Part shown: piece after piece, positions 20,664 through 30,582 of the stretch
Position numbering within the stretch: the first letter of the stretch is position 1
Layout: each line of letters begins with the position of its first letter
NCBI GenBank assembly: GCA_021806945.1
Contig: JAKAPQ010000002.1
Coordinates: 1-50,050 of the forward strand
Direction: 5' to 3'
Source: a bacterium
GTDB lineage: Bacteria; Vulcanimicrobiota; Vulcanimicrobiia; Vulcanimicrobiales; Vulcanimicrobiaceae
Length of the DNA stretch: 50,050 nt
Notes under the pieces: generated by a model
Told to the model about the DNA's origin: nothing
Database searches by the model: none
Seen by the model: only the letters and a program-made list of their open reading frames with translations
Made by a program: the position numbers and the translations under genes

Positions 20664-21290
20664 ATGATCGTCTGCATCTCGCGCCTGCTCGGCGCCGGAG
20701 GCCTGACCGTCGGCGAGGCCCTGGCAGCAGATCTGGACGCGGCACTACTCGACGAGCGAACGATCGTTCGGACGCTGGCCGAACGCGGTGGGTTCTCCGC
20801 CGAATACCTCTCGGCGATCGACGAACGCCCACCTTCGCTCGCCACTTCCTTCATCGCCGACTTCGCACGCGCCACGGCGCTCGTACAGGCGTTGGAGTGG
20901 CGCACGACCGAGCAGGCGATTCTCGACGGAATACGCGATCTCGTGTTGGAGCGTGCTGCCGACGGCAACGTCGTGCTGATCGGTCACGGCGGCACGAAAC
21001 TTCTCGCAGAGCACCGAAACACCCATGACATTTTCTCGCTGTTGCTCGTAGCCGGGCGCGCGTGGCGCACCGAGCAGGTGGCCCGGCGCTTCAACATCCC
21101 CCACGAAGAGGCTGCGGAGCGCGTACGAAAAACCGACGATCTCCGCCGGCGGTTTCTACAGCACTTCTTCGCCACCGACATGTACGATTGCAGAGATTAC
21201 GATCTCGCGATCGACACCGAACGCCTCGGTCTCAGCACCGCCGTGGAGATCGCAAATAAAGCGGTCCGCGCGCTACTCCCTACAGCGTAA
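20664..21290 (+). CDS. Cytidylate-kinase-like family protein
   Basis: The 208-residue P-loop protein matches the cytidylate-kinase-like family: MIVCISRLLGAGGLTVGEAL at the N-terminus (a degenerate Walker A, where GAGG replaces the GKS), VLIGHGG near 113, ARRF, and KTDDLRRRFLQHFF. Members lack the full GxGKS loop, so nucleotide kinase activity is uncertain. It begins 40 bases after the thioesterase gene and is likely co-transcribed. Confidence 0.75.
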   Translation: MIVCISRLLGAGGLTVGEALAADLDAALLDERTIVRTLAERGGFSAEYLSAIDERPPSLATSFIADFARATALVQALEWRTTEQAILDGIRDLVLERAADGNVVLIGHGGTKLLAEHRNTHDIFSLLLVAGRAWRTEQVARRFNIPHEEAAERVRKTDDLRRRFLQHFFATDMYDCRDYDLAIDTERLGLSTAVEIANKAVRALLPTA

Positions 21291-21936
21291 ACGCAACGAT
21301 AGCGTTTTCTTTGAAGTCGTTGGTCCAGAAATGCGTGCCGTCGTGCGTCAGCGAGATGCCGGAAAACGGGACGTTCGCTATCGGCGTTACCGTCGAGCCC
21401 TCGGCCCGATCCACTCGCGCGATGCGGCATATCCGCTCGTCCCGATACCAGAGCGAAAGATAGAGAGCATCGCCGACCCAAACGATGCCGACGATCTCGG
21501 CGAGGGCGATTTCAAGCGTGCGCTTCACCGCGTACGATGCGTCCAATTCGAGCACGCGCCGGTTGTGCCGCTGGCTGAGCCACAGGTGCGACCCGTCGAA
21601 GGCGAGGAACGAACCCGTATCGTCGGGGCACGGTACGACATCGCGATCCTTGAAGCCGTGTCCCGGAAGAAAGCGGCGGATAAATCGGTTGTTCGCTTCC
21701 CCGTTTTCGCGAAGCACGAAGCGCAGCTCGTCGCCGACCGCCACGCCGCCGACCGGTTGCCCCGGCGCATTCGCCTCCTCGAAAACCGTACCGTGCCGCG
21801 GGTCGATCCCGTATATGCGGCGAGTCTCCCACGAACCGAGCCACAGATGCTCGCCGTCATGCGCGAGCGCTTGAGGCTGCGGCGCCGGAGAAGGTAAGCG
21901 CAGCACCTCGTGTATCGATGTTTCCAGAACGTCCAT
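21280..21936 (-). CDS. Beta-propeller protein, glutamine-cyclotransferase/YncE-like
   Basis: From Met at 21936 (MDVLETSIHEVL) the 218-residue protein has repeated blades: LAHDGEHLWLGSWETRRIYG, LAFDGSHLWLSQRHNRRVLE, IVWVGDALYLSLWYRDERIC and LTHDGTHFWTNDF. Each has the form DG.HLW......I. There is no signal peptide, so it is probably cytoplasmic. Function is unknown. It overlaps the convergent kinase-like gene by 11 bases. Confidence 0.65.
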   Translation of the reverse strand: MDVLETSIHEVLRLPSPAPQPQALAHDGEHLWLGSWETRRIYGIDPRHGTVFEEANAPGQPVGGVAVGDELRFVLRENGEANNRFIRRFLPGHGFKDRDVVPCPDDTGSFLAFDGSHLWLSQRHNRRVLELDASYAVKRTLEIALAEIVGIVWVGDALYLSLWYRDERICRIARVDRAEGSTVTPIANVPFSGISLTHDGTHFWTNDFKENAIVAFTL

Positions 21937-22068
21937 CGCGGGGGCTTCGGCCTCGCGAGCCCCAACTCCCCGCGGCCGCGGAAGCACGCGCGAGCGTGAA
22001 ATGTCGCACGATCGATCGGAGGATTGCTTTCGCCGGCGCCCAACCTTTGGGTCCTCGGGTTCTGGTGC

Positions 22069-22143
22069 GGGCGGTTAGCTCAGTGGGAGAGCGCTTCCTT
22101 GACACGGAAGAGGTCAGAAGTTCAATCCTTCTACCGCCCACCA
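22069..22143 (+). tRNA. tRNA-Val (GAC)
   Basis: The plus-strand cloverleaf has acceptor GGGCGGT/ACCGCCC, anticodon stem CTTCC/GGAAG with loop TTGACAC (anticodon GAC), T-arm AGAAGTTCAATCCTTCT and genomic CCA. A second valine isoacceptor, GAC, therefore lies 2 kb from the CAC gene used by the island. Confidence 0.95.
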
Positions 22144-22203
22144 CTACGCGCGAAAGGACGCTGCGGAGGCATTCCGCCGCCGCTCGTCGCATCCGTCAAT
22201 AAC

Positions 22204-23730
22204 ATGGATGTTGCGCCCTCGGGGCACGCGAAAGAACATCGAGAGCCCGGGCCCCTTTCGGCCCTCGCGAGATTACCGTCGTATCCCTGGCTCGTGGTCG
22301 GCACCGTATGCATCGGCGCCTTCATGGGTCAGCTCGACGCGAGTATCGCGCAGCTCGTTTTGCCAACGCTCCAAGCCACCTTCAAGTCTTCGCTCGCCAA
22401 CGTCAGTTGGATCGCGCTGGGCTACCTGTTGGTACTCGCGGCGACGCTGCCGATCTTCGGCCGCCTGGCGGATATCTTCGGCCGCAAGATCCTTTACACC
22501 GGCGGTTTCCTGATCTTCATCCTCGGTTCGGCGTTGTGCGGTTTTGCGCCGTCGCTCGCCTTCTTGATCGGCGCTCGCGTCCTGCAAGCTCTCGGTGCGG
22601 GGTTGCTGCAGGCCAACAGCGTCGCCATAATTACCGCAGCGGCGGGTCCCGAACGACGCGGGCGCGCCATCGGCGTGCAGGGTGCGGCACAAGCGATCGG
22701 ACTCTCCTTGGGACCGGCGCTCGGCGGACTCCTCATTCAGGCCATCGGGTGGCGCTGGGTCTTCTGGATCAACGTTCCAGCCGGAATCGTCGGAACGATC
22801 CTCGGCTGGTTCGTCCTTCCCCGCACGCAAGGACTGCGCCACAACGAACGCGGTTTCGACTGGTGGGGCGCGACCCTTCTCACGCCGACGCTCGCGCTCA
22901 TCCTCTTGGCGCTGAGCGAAATCTCGAGTTGGGGCGCCACGTCGCCGGCGTTCGTCGTATCGATCCTAGGCGGGTTCGCATTGCTCGCCACGTTCATTTG
23001 GCACGAACGGCACGCGAAGCCGCCGCTCGTCGATCTCGACCTGTTCCGTTCGCACGCATTCAGCGCTGGAAACGCGGCCGGTTTGATCTCCTACGGCCTG
23101 CTCTTCGGCGTCTTCCTGCTGTTGCCGTTCGCACTCGAGCGCGGGTACTCGGATTCGCCGTTCGCCGCAGGGTTGCGGCTTACGGCGATTCCGCTCGCAC
23201 TCGGCATCGCCGCACCGCTGAGCGGCGCATTCTCCGATCGCCTCGGGCCGCGCCCGTTGACGTTCGCCGGCATGATGCTCGCGGCGGTCTCGCTCGCCGT
23301 CCTCGCGTTTTCGCTAGACGGCAGGGCGCAGACGCTGCCGCTCCTCACGGCGATGCTGATCCTCTTCGGCATCGGACAAGGCCTATTCACCGCTCCCAAC
23401 AACAGCGCGATCATGGGCGCGGCTCCCGGCCATCGTTTGGGGGCCGCCGGCGGGGTCCTCAACGTCACGCGCACGCTCGGCACGAGCCTTGGCGTCGCCA
23501 TCGCTTCGGCGCTGCTGGCATGGCGAATCGATGAGTTCACCGGCATTGAACGCACGACGCTGAGCGCTCCGCCGCACGAAGTGCTCGCCGGGATTCGCGA
23601 CGTGCTCTACCTCTTCGCCTTCCTCGCGGTGGCGGCAGCCGTCATATCGTTACTGCGCGGCAAACCACCGAGGATAGATCCCCGGCACCGCGAGCAGATT
23701 GAAGCGTACGAACCGATCGGCGGCGTGTGA
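22204..23730 (+). CDS. MFS drug exporter, DHA2 (EmrB/QacA) family
   Basis: The 508-residue protein has about 14 membrane helices. Signature elements are the helix-1 MGQLDASIAQLVLPTLQATF (motif D1), GYLLVLAATLPIFGRLADIF then GRK (motif A), RVLQALGAG (motif B) and GPALGGLLIQAIGWRWVFWI then NVP (motif C). These identify a proton-coupled multidrug exporter of the inner membrane. ATG 22204 lies shortly after tRNA-Val(GAC). No regulator gene is adjacent, so the substrate is unknown. Confidence 0.93.
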   Translation: MDVAPSGHAKEHREPGPLSALARLPSYPWLVVGTVCIGAFMGQLDASIAQLVLPTLQATFKSSLANVSWIALGYLLVLAATLPIFGRLADIFGRKILYTGGFLIFILGSALCGFAPSLAFLIGARVLQALGAGLLQANSVAIITAAAGPERRGRAIGVQGAAQAIGLSLGPALGGLLIQAIGWRWVFWINVPAGIVGTILGWFVLPRTQGLRHNERGFDWWGATLLTPTLALILLALSEISSWGATSPAFVVSILGGFALLATFIWHERHAKPPLVDLDLFRSHAFSAGNAAGLISYGLLFGVFLLLPFALERGYSDSPFAAGLRLTAIPLALGIAAPLSGAFSDRLGPRPLTFAGMMLAAVSLAVLAFSLDGRAQTLPLLTAMLILFGIGQGLFTAPNNSAIMGAAPGHRLGAAGGVLNVTRTLGTSLGVAIASALLAWRIDEFTGIERTTLSAPPHEVLAGIRDVLYLFAFLAVAAAVISLLRGKPPRIDPRHREQIEAYEPIGGV

Positions 23731-23757
23731 GCGCCGGAGCGCCGCGTTAACTTCGCA

Positions 23758-25176
23758 TCATTTGCCGAGCAGATGCGCTATCACGTCCGCCGCGCTGTAC
23801 TGCGAGCCGCCGGCCGGGAAAAAGCGCCCGATGCCGGCTAGATCGAAGCCGGAGGTTACCAAGCCGCTCTCGACGCGCTTCCCCTTGCGAACCTGCGGGT
23901 GGCCGATCGTCGCGAGCAGCGAGTTACACAAGCATCGCTTTCCAGCCGTGTTCTCGCGCTTTCCGCCCTTGGCTACGTAGAGCGAAACGGGCTCGGCCGG
24001 ACAACGGTAGCCGATCTCGCCGCCGGCGGTCCTATAGGCTTCGCGCAAGTAGCCCAGATCGCAGATGCGCGGTCTGCTACGATACACCTCGGCTTCAGAC
24101 GTCGTGCCTTCCAGCTCGGCAATCTTGAACGGAAAGCTCGTGGGGGAAGCGCGCACGTCGCTGCGCACGCGCACCGATCCCGAGGCTACCTTCTCGAGCA
24201 ACAAGCGCTTGTAGTCTTCGCGCAGTCCCGATTCGACGCAGTACGCGAACGCCGTGCCGACCTGAATCCCCGCCGCGCCCGCGGCCAGAGCTTCGCGGAA
24301 TTTTTCCCGCGAACCGTAGCCGCCCGCGAGCCAGAAGGGCAGCCCGAGTTCGCGTATCTTGGCAAGGTCGACCACGTCGCGCTCGCCATAACTCGCCTCA
24401 CCTGCCGCATCGAGCTCGAGTTTCCCGCGCGGCGGCGCGTTATGCCCCCCCGCCGAATGCCCTTCGATCACGAACCCGTCGACTCGCCCGTTCGCCTTCT
24501 TCTGCATCGTCACCGCCAACGTGTTTGAAGAGACGATCGCGAGGAACTTCGGCCGCGTCAGCGGCGCGACATCGCGTTCCATGAACTCGCGCGGATCGAA
24601 CGCCGTACGGTCGTCGTCGCTCGGCACGCCCGTAACGTGCAACGGATAGGCTGCGGACCGGTGCTCCGCGAGCAGATCGAGCGCGCCCGGTATCCTGAGG
24701 GGAACGCCCGCACCCATCAACACGTAGCCGACCCCGGCCAGCATCGCACCGTAGATCGAAGGCAGATGCGGAAGATGAATCTTCTCTAGATAGTTGATGC
24801 CGACCGGCTGCCCGTGTCCTTCGCGTGCTAGCCCCACTTCAACGAAATTGGCGACGATGCACAACTCCTCGAGCTCCCGCACTCGCTCTTTGACATGCAT
24901 TGGAACCGCCACGTATGGTTCGTCTTCTCGCTTGCCGCCCGCCCGGTAATACGCCTTCCATACGCGCTCCCCCATCTCGCGGAACGGAAAGCGGAGCAAC
25001 CCACGCCACATGTGACCGCCCGGATCCCCATCTTGCAGGCGCCGCGCGAAGATCTGGTCGAGGGCCGTGCCCGAGACCACGCCGAGCTGCCCTAGCGCCG
25101 AGACCGCTCGCGCGAGCCGCCACGACGAAACCCCCGCACCCATGCCGCCTTGAATGATTGCCGGATTCGCGTTCAT
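23758..25176 (-). CDS. Nitronate monooxygenase family FMN protein
   Basis: The 472-residue TIM-barrel protein begins IIQGGMGAGVSSWRLARAVS, the FMN-binding start of 2-nitropropane dioxygenase/FabK-like proteins, and contains GFVIEGHSAGGHNAPPRGKL with the expected catalytic His. FWLAGGYGSREKFREALAAG and GIQVGTAFAYC bind the FMN phosphate. Length and the C-terminal Cys-rich region (YRCPAEP, GKRCLCN) place it nearer to the longer nitronate monooxygenase-like family than to the 350-residue enzymes. The substrate is unknown; oxidation of nitronates or enoyl-ACP reduction are the family options. Confidence 0.85.
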   Translation of the reverse strand: MNANPAIIQGGMGAGVSSWRLARAVSALGQLGVVSGTALDQIFARRLQDGDPGGHMWRGLLRFPFREMGERVWKAYYRAGGKREDEPYVAVPMHVKERVRELEELCIVANFVEVGLAREGHGQPVGINYLEKIHLPHLPSIYGAMLAGVGYVLMGAGVPLRIPGALDLLAEHRSAAYPLHVTGVPSDDDRTAFDPREFMERDVAPLTRPKFLAIVSSNTLAVTMQKKANGRVDGFVIEGHSAGGHNAPPRGKLELDAAGEASYGERDVVDLAKIRELGLPFWLAGGYGSREKFREALAAGAAGIQVGTAFAYCVESGLREDYKRLLLEKVASGSVRVRSDVRASPTSFPFKIAELEGTTSEAEVYRSRPRICDLGYLREAYRTAGGEIGYRCPAEPVSLYVAKGGKRENTAGKRCLCNSLLATIGHPQVRKGKRVESGLVTSGFDLAGIGRFFPAGGSQYSAADVIAHLLGK

Positions 25177-25331
25177 CGCGGCATTATCTCACGACTGGGC
25201 CGCCGCGACCAAGCTATTCGGTACAGATCCAGGCAAGAATATGGCATAGCCCCGCGCCGGGGAGATCGACATCGCTCGCGCGAAGCCCACGCAGTCGCTT
25301 TTTTCCGGTACGTTTACGTTGAGGTATCGTC

Positions 25332-28010
25332 ATGCGCGCAGCACCGTCAGCATCCTGGACCGTCATCGCACTCGTACTAGCCCTCCCTTCGACAAGCGGT
25401 GCGGCGGTCTCCAATGCCGCCGCACTCGAAGCTCCGGTCACGATTCGAGCGACCAATCGTGCGGCCTACACGCACAAGCTGCCGACCGGGCGGCAGGTTG
25501 CGCCCGTCGGCACGATCGCCGCCACGTCGAACTTCCCCAGTGCCGTCGCGCGCGTTGGAAAGTTCGTCGCCGTGCTCGCCGACGGATCGACGCGCACACA
25601 GACCCTCACGCTCTACGACGCAGCGACGCTCGCGCGGCGCGGCGCAGTCGTCGCGTATCCGCGGCAGTCGCGCGGAGGCACGGAGACGGGGAGTTTGATA
25701 CTCGACCACCAGGACTTCTTCCAAGGACTTGCGGCGAGCCGTAACGGTACGCTCTACGCTGCGGGCGGCAACGCGGACGACGTGCTCGCAATCGCTACCG
25801 CAGGCGGAAAACCAAAGCTCCTGCGCCGCTACGCGCTCGCGGCGCAGCGCTTCCCGCACGCGCAATACCCATATATGTATGCCGGTAAGCGCGGCCGCGG
25901 CAAACGCCTCTTCTACCCCGACGCCCTCGCGCTCGGACCGCACGAACGGCACCTGTATGCGGCTGGATTGCTCGCCAATGCCGTAGCCCGCATCAACCTC
26001 GCGACCGGCGCGGTACGCTATCTGAGCGTCGGTTCCTATCCGAACGCGCTCGCGCTCTCCGATCGCGGGCGAGTGCTCGTCGTCTCGCTCTGGGGCGAGA
26101 ATGCCGTCGCGCTGGTCGACGCATCCACGTTTCGAACGTCCGGCCGCATCTCGCTCGGACCCCGTACCGGCCGTAGCGACACCGCGCCCGGCATTCATCC
26201 GATCGCAGTGCTCGGCAATCCGCGCTCTGCGCGGGCCTTCGTGGCCCTCGCGAATGCCGATCGCGTCGCCGAAGTCGATGTCGCTACGCGCCGCGTCATT
26301 GGCACGTTCGAGGTCGCGCCGTATCCCGGCGCGCGGCCCGGATCCAATCCGAATGCGCTCGCACTCGAGCGCGGTCGCCTCTACGTGGCCGACGCCGGCA
26401 ACGACGACGTGGCCGTCTTCGACGCGCGCACCGGTGCACTGCTGGGCCGCATTCCCACGGGTTGGTATCCCACCGCACTCGCCGCCGCGCCGAACGCACT
26501 CTATGCCGTCGCCGCCAAGGGCCTCGGTGCCGGTCCGAACCTGCGCCACCAATGGATCGGCGACATGATGGGCGGCCTCGTGCAGCGTATCGCGCTGCCT
26601 ATCGCACGCGCTCGTCTCGCTCGCTTCACCCGCGATGCGCTCGCGCAGAACCGCTTTTTGCCCGCGCAGCGCGCCGCGCTCGCGGCTCGAAACGCCAAGC
26701 TGGCGGCAGCGTTGCGCCGCAACGTCCACACGGTCGTGCTGATCCTGCGCGAAAACAAGACCTTCGACGAAGAGTTCGGTGCCTATCCCGGACTCGGGCA
26801 CTGGGCCGACCCGCATCTCGCGCTCTACGGCGCACGCGAGCTGCCGAATCTCTACACACTCACACGGCACGGAGCACTCTTCACGAACTACGACGCCGAC
26901 GGCGAAGTGACGGCGCAGGGCCACCAGTGGACCACGGCGGCCTCCGATTCCGATTTCGTGCAGCGCACCTGGCAAGCGAACTACTCGGGGCGAGGATTGG
27001 TCGCGAATCCCGGGTGGACCGACCCGCTCGAGCCGGCCAAACCCGGCGCCGATCCGGACAATCCCTATGCCGACGCGCAGAACCTCTCCACGCTCGGCGC
27101 TTGGTCGAATCCGTGGATATCCTATCCCGCCGGACGTTTTCTCTTCGACGACCTCGCCGCGCATCGGGTGAGTTTTGAGAACTTCGGAGAGTTTATCTCG
27201 CGCGACGAAAGCGGAGATCTCGTACCCGATCTCTCGAAGAACACGCTCGAGCCCTTCCCAGGCTGGGATCGCATGCTGCTCGATACCGGCCGCGCGCGCA
27301 TCGCCGATGCCTGGATCGCGGCGCACGCGAAGCATCTGCCGCATTTCATCTACATCTGGCTTCCCGACGATCACACCGCCGGCCGCAGCCCCTGCTATTA
27401 CACGCCCGACGCCTACGTTGCAAACAACGACGCTGCGACCGGGGAAGTGATCGCCACGCTCTCGCGTACGCCCGCCTGGCGGCACATGGCGGTCTTCATC
27501 ACCGAAGACGACGCGCAATCCGGAGCCGACCACATCGACGCGCACCGTACCTTCGCCGTCGCCGCCGGACCGTGGGTCAAGCCGGGAACGCTGCAATCTT
27601 CACCCTATTCGCAAGTCGACGTGATCCGCACGATGGAGGCAATCCTCGGCGTCCCGCCGCTCTCGCAGTGGGATCAGAACGCGCGCGTGATCGGTTCCAT
27701 CTGGCGCACGACGCCCGACGACGCGCCCTTCACCGCGCGCAAGACGCTGACGCCGCTCGCGGTCAATCCCGGCACCTGCCCGGTCACGACACGCTTGCGC
27801 CGCGAAGCGGGCGAGCACGGCCGGCTTCTCGCGCCAACCGATGCATTTACGCCGACCTCGCTGCTCAAAGTCTCCGGGGCGGAGCAGCTGCGCCAAGAAT
27901 GGATCGCCACGCGCGGCCGCGCAAGTTACGCTCGCCTGCAGGCGTATCTGCGCCATCTCGCCGCGAGCCATCGCGCGCCGTTACGAGCGTTTACGTCGGC
28001 GGGAGAGTGA
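25332..28010 (+). CDS. Secreted YncE-like propeller fused to alkaline-phosphatase-superfamily phosphoesterase
   Basis: The first about 25 residues form a signal peptide (WTVIALVLALPSTSGAA). Residues about 55-430 are a YncE-type beta-propeller with blades such as GRLYVADAGNDDVAVFDART then GWYPTALAA. Residues about 470-850 are a phosphoesterase domain with VVLILRENKTFDEEFGAYPG (metal/nucleophile region), YIWLPDDHT and VFITEDDAQSGADHIDAHRT (metal ligands). This bifunctional architecture is known for secreted phosphatases. GAGGT precedes ATG. It likely acts outside the cytoplasm to release phosphate from esters. Confidence 0.88.
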   Translation: MRAAPSASWTVIALVLALPSTSGAAVSNAAALEAPVTIRATNRAAYTHKLPTGRQVAPVGTIAATSNFPSAVARVGKFVAVLADGSTRTQTLTLYDAATLARRGAVVAYPRQSRGGTETGSLILDHQDFFQGLAASRNGTLYAAGGNADDVLAIATAGGKPKLLRRYALAAQRFPHAQYPYMYAGKRGRGKRLFYPDALALGPHERHLYAAGLLANAVARINLATGAVRYLSVGSYPNALALSDRGRVLVVSLWGENAVALVDASTFRTSGRISLGPRTGRSDTAPGIHPIAVLGNPRSARAFVALANADRVAEVDVATRRVIGTFEVAPYPGARPGSNPNALALERGRLYVADAGNDDVAVFDARTGALLGRIPTGWYPTALAAAPNALYAVAAKGLGAGPNLRHQWIGDMMGGLVQRIALPIARARLARFTRDALAQNRFLPAQRAALAARNAKLAAALRRNVHTVVLILRENKTFDEEFGAYPGLGHWADPHLALYGARELPNLYTLTRHGALFTNYDADGEVTAQGHQWTTAASDSDFVQRTWQANYSGRGLVANPGWTDPLEPAKPGADPDNPYADAQNLSTLGAWSNPWISYPAGRFLFDDLAAHRVSFENFGEFISRDESGDLVPDLSKNTLEPFPGWDRMLLDTGRARIADAWIAAHAKHLPHFIYIWLPDDHTAGRSPCYYTPDAYVANNDAATGEVIATLSRTPAWRHMAVFITEDDAQSGADHIDAHRTFAVAAGPWVKPGTLQSSPYSQVDVIRTMEAILGVPPLSQWDQNARVIGSIWRTTPDDAPFTARKTLTPLAVNPGTCPVTTRLRREAGEHGRLLAPTDAFTPTSLLKVSGAEQLRQEWIATRGRASYARLQAYLRHLAASHRAPLRAFTSAGE

Positions 28011-28025
28011 AGACCGGCGCCATCG

Positions 28026-28325
28026 TCAAGACAGAGGAAGGTTCCTCGAACGTTCGCGACCGGCCATCGCATTGTAGACGATGGCGACAAGGGCCCCCGC
28101 GATGGCACCGATGACGACCACCCAAACGAGCATTGCGAATCCCCAGCCGTAGCCCACCGCGTAACCCATACCGTAGCGGCGATCGCCCATCATGCCCCAC
28201 GCGCCATGCATGCCGAACAGGTGCAGCGCGGCCGGCACGACGGACGCAAGGCTCATAATCAGTCCGGTTACCGCAAAGCTGACGGCCAATGCGAGCGGGT
28301 TGAGCAAACCATAACGAGATCCCAT
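28026..28325 (-). CDS. Small membrane protein, DUF5676-like
   Basis: From Met 28325 (MGSRYGLLNPLALAVSFAVT) about 99 residues with two to three hydrophobic helices and a His/Met/Gly-rich loop between them (LHLFGMHGAWGMMGDRRYGM). The LNPLALA start and layout resemble the DUF5676 family; the loop could bind a metal. It follows the convergent propeller-phosphatase gene by 15 bases. Function is unknown. Confidence 0.6.
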   Translation of the reverse strand: MGSRYGLLNPLALAVSFAVTGLIMSLASVVPAALHLFGMHGAWGMMGDRRYGMGYAVGYGWGFAMLVWVVVIGAIAGALVAIVYNAMAGRERSRNLPLS

Positions 28326-28367
28326 ATCGACCTCCGTCTGTGAGTGAAGCACGGCGCCCGGCGAAAG

Positions 28368-29768
28368 TCAACGCCGGATCGGCCGTACGAGCGTCGTCTT
28401 CGGCGAGAGCGGTAGAATCATCGGCGGACGAGGCGCTTGCGAGAAGTCGAAATCCTTCCTCAGATCGCCGAGCTGCGGCATATTTTCGCGAACGTCGGGA
28501 CGCGCATCCGGGCGACCGTCGGTCTTCGGATTCAGCCGCTGACCGCGCAGGAAATCGTCTTCGATGAATTTCGCGTACGCATCGAAGCTCAGCACTTGAT
28601 GGTCGACGTACCCACGCTTCGCATACGGGCTAATCACGATACCCGGGACACGTAAACCGTAGCCTTCGGCGTCCACCTTCGGCGGCTGCACGTTATCGTA
28701 GAAGCCGCCCCAGTCATCCCACGTCAGGAAAATTGCCGTACTCTTCCAATCCGGGCTGCGCATGACCGAATCAACGATCGACGTCACGTAATGTTGCCCG
28801 CGGCTCACCAAGTTCGGCGGATGTTCGCTGTCTTTGCCGTCGGGCAGAATCCACGACACCGCGGGCAACCTTCCAGCCTCTGCGGCGATGTAGAACTGGC
28901 GCAAACTCTTGATATTTGCGGTCTGCCGGTCTTGGTGCAGATCGACAAACCCCGGCAGCACGTTCCAGATCTTCGGGACGCCGCGATGCCGAAGCGCCGG
29001 CCCAGGCCCGTTGCCGGCTCCGCCGTCGAGGTACCACGCCCAGCTGACGCCGTCTTTATGCAAGAGATACGTAAGGTCAGTCCATCCGAAAGGCGTGGGA
29101 TCCGCCGGCCCGCGGTTACGCGTCTTATCGAGCGTGCTGCGGCAGCTCATCGGATTCTCCGGATCGCTGCACGTCGCCGACCACTCCGAGATCAGCGCCA
29201 GGTGCGACGGAAAACTCCAGGAGATCACGGGCTCGAACATATGGTCTTGCAGCACGAAGTTACGCGCCAGGGACCAATAGTTCGGAATGTCGCTCTCCAC
29301 GTGATAGCCCATCACATCGGTGCCGCGCCGAATGCCCCTGTGGGTGCATCTGGGATCGTTCGGATCCTTGCAGCCGCGCCGGCCGCGCTCCGCCGTGGCG
29401 ATAAAACCGTTCATCTTACCGCCGTTCGCGTCGGCGAGGGCGCTGGTCTCTTGATGCGGCCCGCCGGTGTTGAGATCGTGGTGGTCGACGTACGGGGCAA
29501 CGCACCGGTTGGTGCGCGGGTCCGGCGCGCACACAGTCGGTTTGCCGTCACCCATCGGGATGCCGTCCGCCCCGGGAAACGTTCCGAAGTACGAATCGAA
29601 AGAACGGTTCTCTTGCATGATGATGATGACGTGCTTGATGAGATGAATGCTGCCGGCAGCGTGCCGGCCGCTCGCGGCCCGTGCGTAGCCGGAGCCTGCA
29701 GCGGTCAGCATAACGGCAGCGGCGGTGATAGCGGCGGTAAGTCTGCGGGTCTGCGTGAATCGAAGCAT
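28368..29768 (-). CDS. Secreted phospholipase-C/acid-phosphatase-type phosphoesterase
   Basis: From ATG 29768 (TAGGAGCG eight bases upstream) the 466-residue protein has a signal segment ([20 protein letters not shown]) and the phosphoesterase family signature [20 protein letters not shown] then FPGADG, later [35 protein letters not shown] and [20 protein letters not shown]. It is most like bacterial phospholipase C/acid phosphatase AcpA-type enzymes, which cleave phosphodiesters or monoesters outside the cell. It is a close paralog of the gene at 30583-32118. Confidence 0.88.
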   Translation of the reverse strand: MLRFTQTRRLTAAITAAAVMLTAAGSGYARAASGRHAAGSIHLIKHVIIIMQENRSFDSYFGTFPGADGIPMGDGKPTVCAPDPRTNRCVAPYVDHHDLNTGGPHQETSALADANGGKMNGFIATAERGRRGCKDPNDPRCTHRGIRRGTDVMGYHVESDIPNYWSLARNFVLQDHMFEPVISWSFPSHLALISEWSATCSDPENPMSCRSTLDKTRNRGPADPTPFGWTDLTYLLHKDGVSWAWYLDGGAGNGPGPALRHRGVPKIWNVLPGFVDLHQDRQTANIKSLRQFYIAAEAGRLPAVSWILPDGKDSEHPPNLVSRGQHYVTSIVDSVMRSPDWKSTAIFLTWDDWGGFYDNVQPPKVDAEGYGLRVPGIVISPYAKRGYVDHQVLSFDAYAKFIEDDFLRGQRLNPKTDGRPDARPDVRENMPQLGDLRKDFDFSQAPRPPMILPLSPKTTLVRPIRR

Positions 29769-29902
29769 GCGGGCGCTCCTACAGAAAGGCACTTCAGAGC
29801 TTCTCCGTACCCATGTCATCGAGCACTTCGATTAGGCTATGATTAGAATGGGAACGATGGTCGAGCCGGTGACCTAAGAGCACCAACGGAGGAACCTACG
29901 CC

Positions 29903-30523
29903 ATGCGGTGTGCCCGAATCGTTTCGCAGTACGCCACGCTGCTGCTAGCGCTCGTCATGGTAACGGCTTGTGCGTCGCACGCCCCACGCGCCATACGGCC
30001 GGCGGCCGTCGTGCCGGTGACCTCCGCCTCACTCTTCGCCCAGGTGCGTGCGCTCGAGCGACACGGAACGATTCTGCCGGGAAGCCGCCTTTACATGTAC
30101 GGCGCGCGCATGGCGGACTATTATACGATCGACCGCGCCAACGCGGCGACCGTCAACGTGGTTTCCACGGCGAAGAATGGCGTCGCAGGCGTGCAGCGCT
30201 TCCCGAACGGCAGTCTGCTCATCAAAGAGAATTTCGACGTCCACAAACACCTAAAGACGATCACTGCGATGCTCAAAGAGCCGGGATTCGATGCACTTGA
30301 CCGAAACTGGGTGATGGCTGCCTATAAACCGGACGGCGCTGCAATCGCGTTCGGAAAGGTTACTTCGTGCATCCAATGTCATGCCATGGTGCGTACTTCC
30401 GACTTCGTGTTCCCACCACTGCGGCATCTTCCGGTTTCGGTCGTGAAAACGTTCTTCCCCGGTCAAACGATCTCGCCGAAATACCTCGAACTGCGCAAGG
30501 CGAACAAACCACCATCCCGATAA
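29903..30523 (+). CDS. Lipoprotein with a single heme-c motif, cytochrome P460-like
   Basis: The 206-residue protein starts with a lipoprotein signal (LLLALVMVTAC, lipobox Cys about 24). A P460-type beta fold follows: RLYMYGARMADYYTIDRANA, FPNGSLLIKENFD and WVMAAYKPDGAAIAFGK. Near residue 155 is CIQCH, a heme-c attachment site, with KVTSCIQCHAMVR around it. P460-like proteins oxidise hydroxylamine or NO-related compounds or simply carry electrons. It is divergent from one phosphoesterase gene and convergent with the next, a probable regulon rather than an operon. Confidence 0.8.
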   Translation: MRCARIVSQYATLLLALVMVTACASHAPRAIRPAAVVPVTSASLFAQVRALERHGTILPGSRLYMYGARMADYYTIDRANAATVNVVSTAKNGVAGVQRFPNGSLLIKENFDVHKHLKTITAMLKEPGFDALDRNWVMAAYKPDGAAIAFGKVTSCIQCHAMVRTSDFVFPPLRHLPVSVVKTFFPGQTISPKYLELRKANKPPSR

Positions 30524-30582
30524 GCCAAAAACCGTCGCACGAACATGATGCCGCGATCTCTATCGGCTCATAAAGACTACCT

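Noticed and set aside
25377-27596. 739-residue open frame on the minus strand
   Set aside because: It lies wholly opposite the propeller-phosphatase gene, is Arg/Gly/Glu-rich without motifs, and results from the high GC content and codon bias of the real gene.
28791-29846. 351-residue open frame on the plus strand
   Set aside because: It is the antisense of the phosphoesterase gene 28368-29768, Arg/Ala/Val-rich, with no ribosome site or domain.
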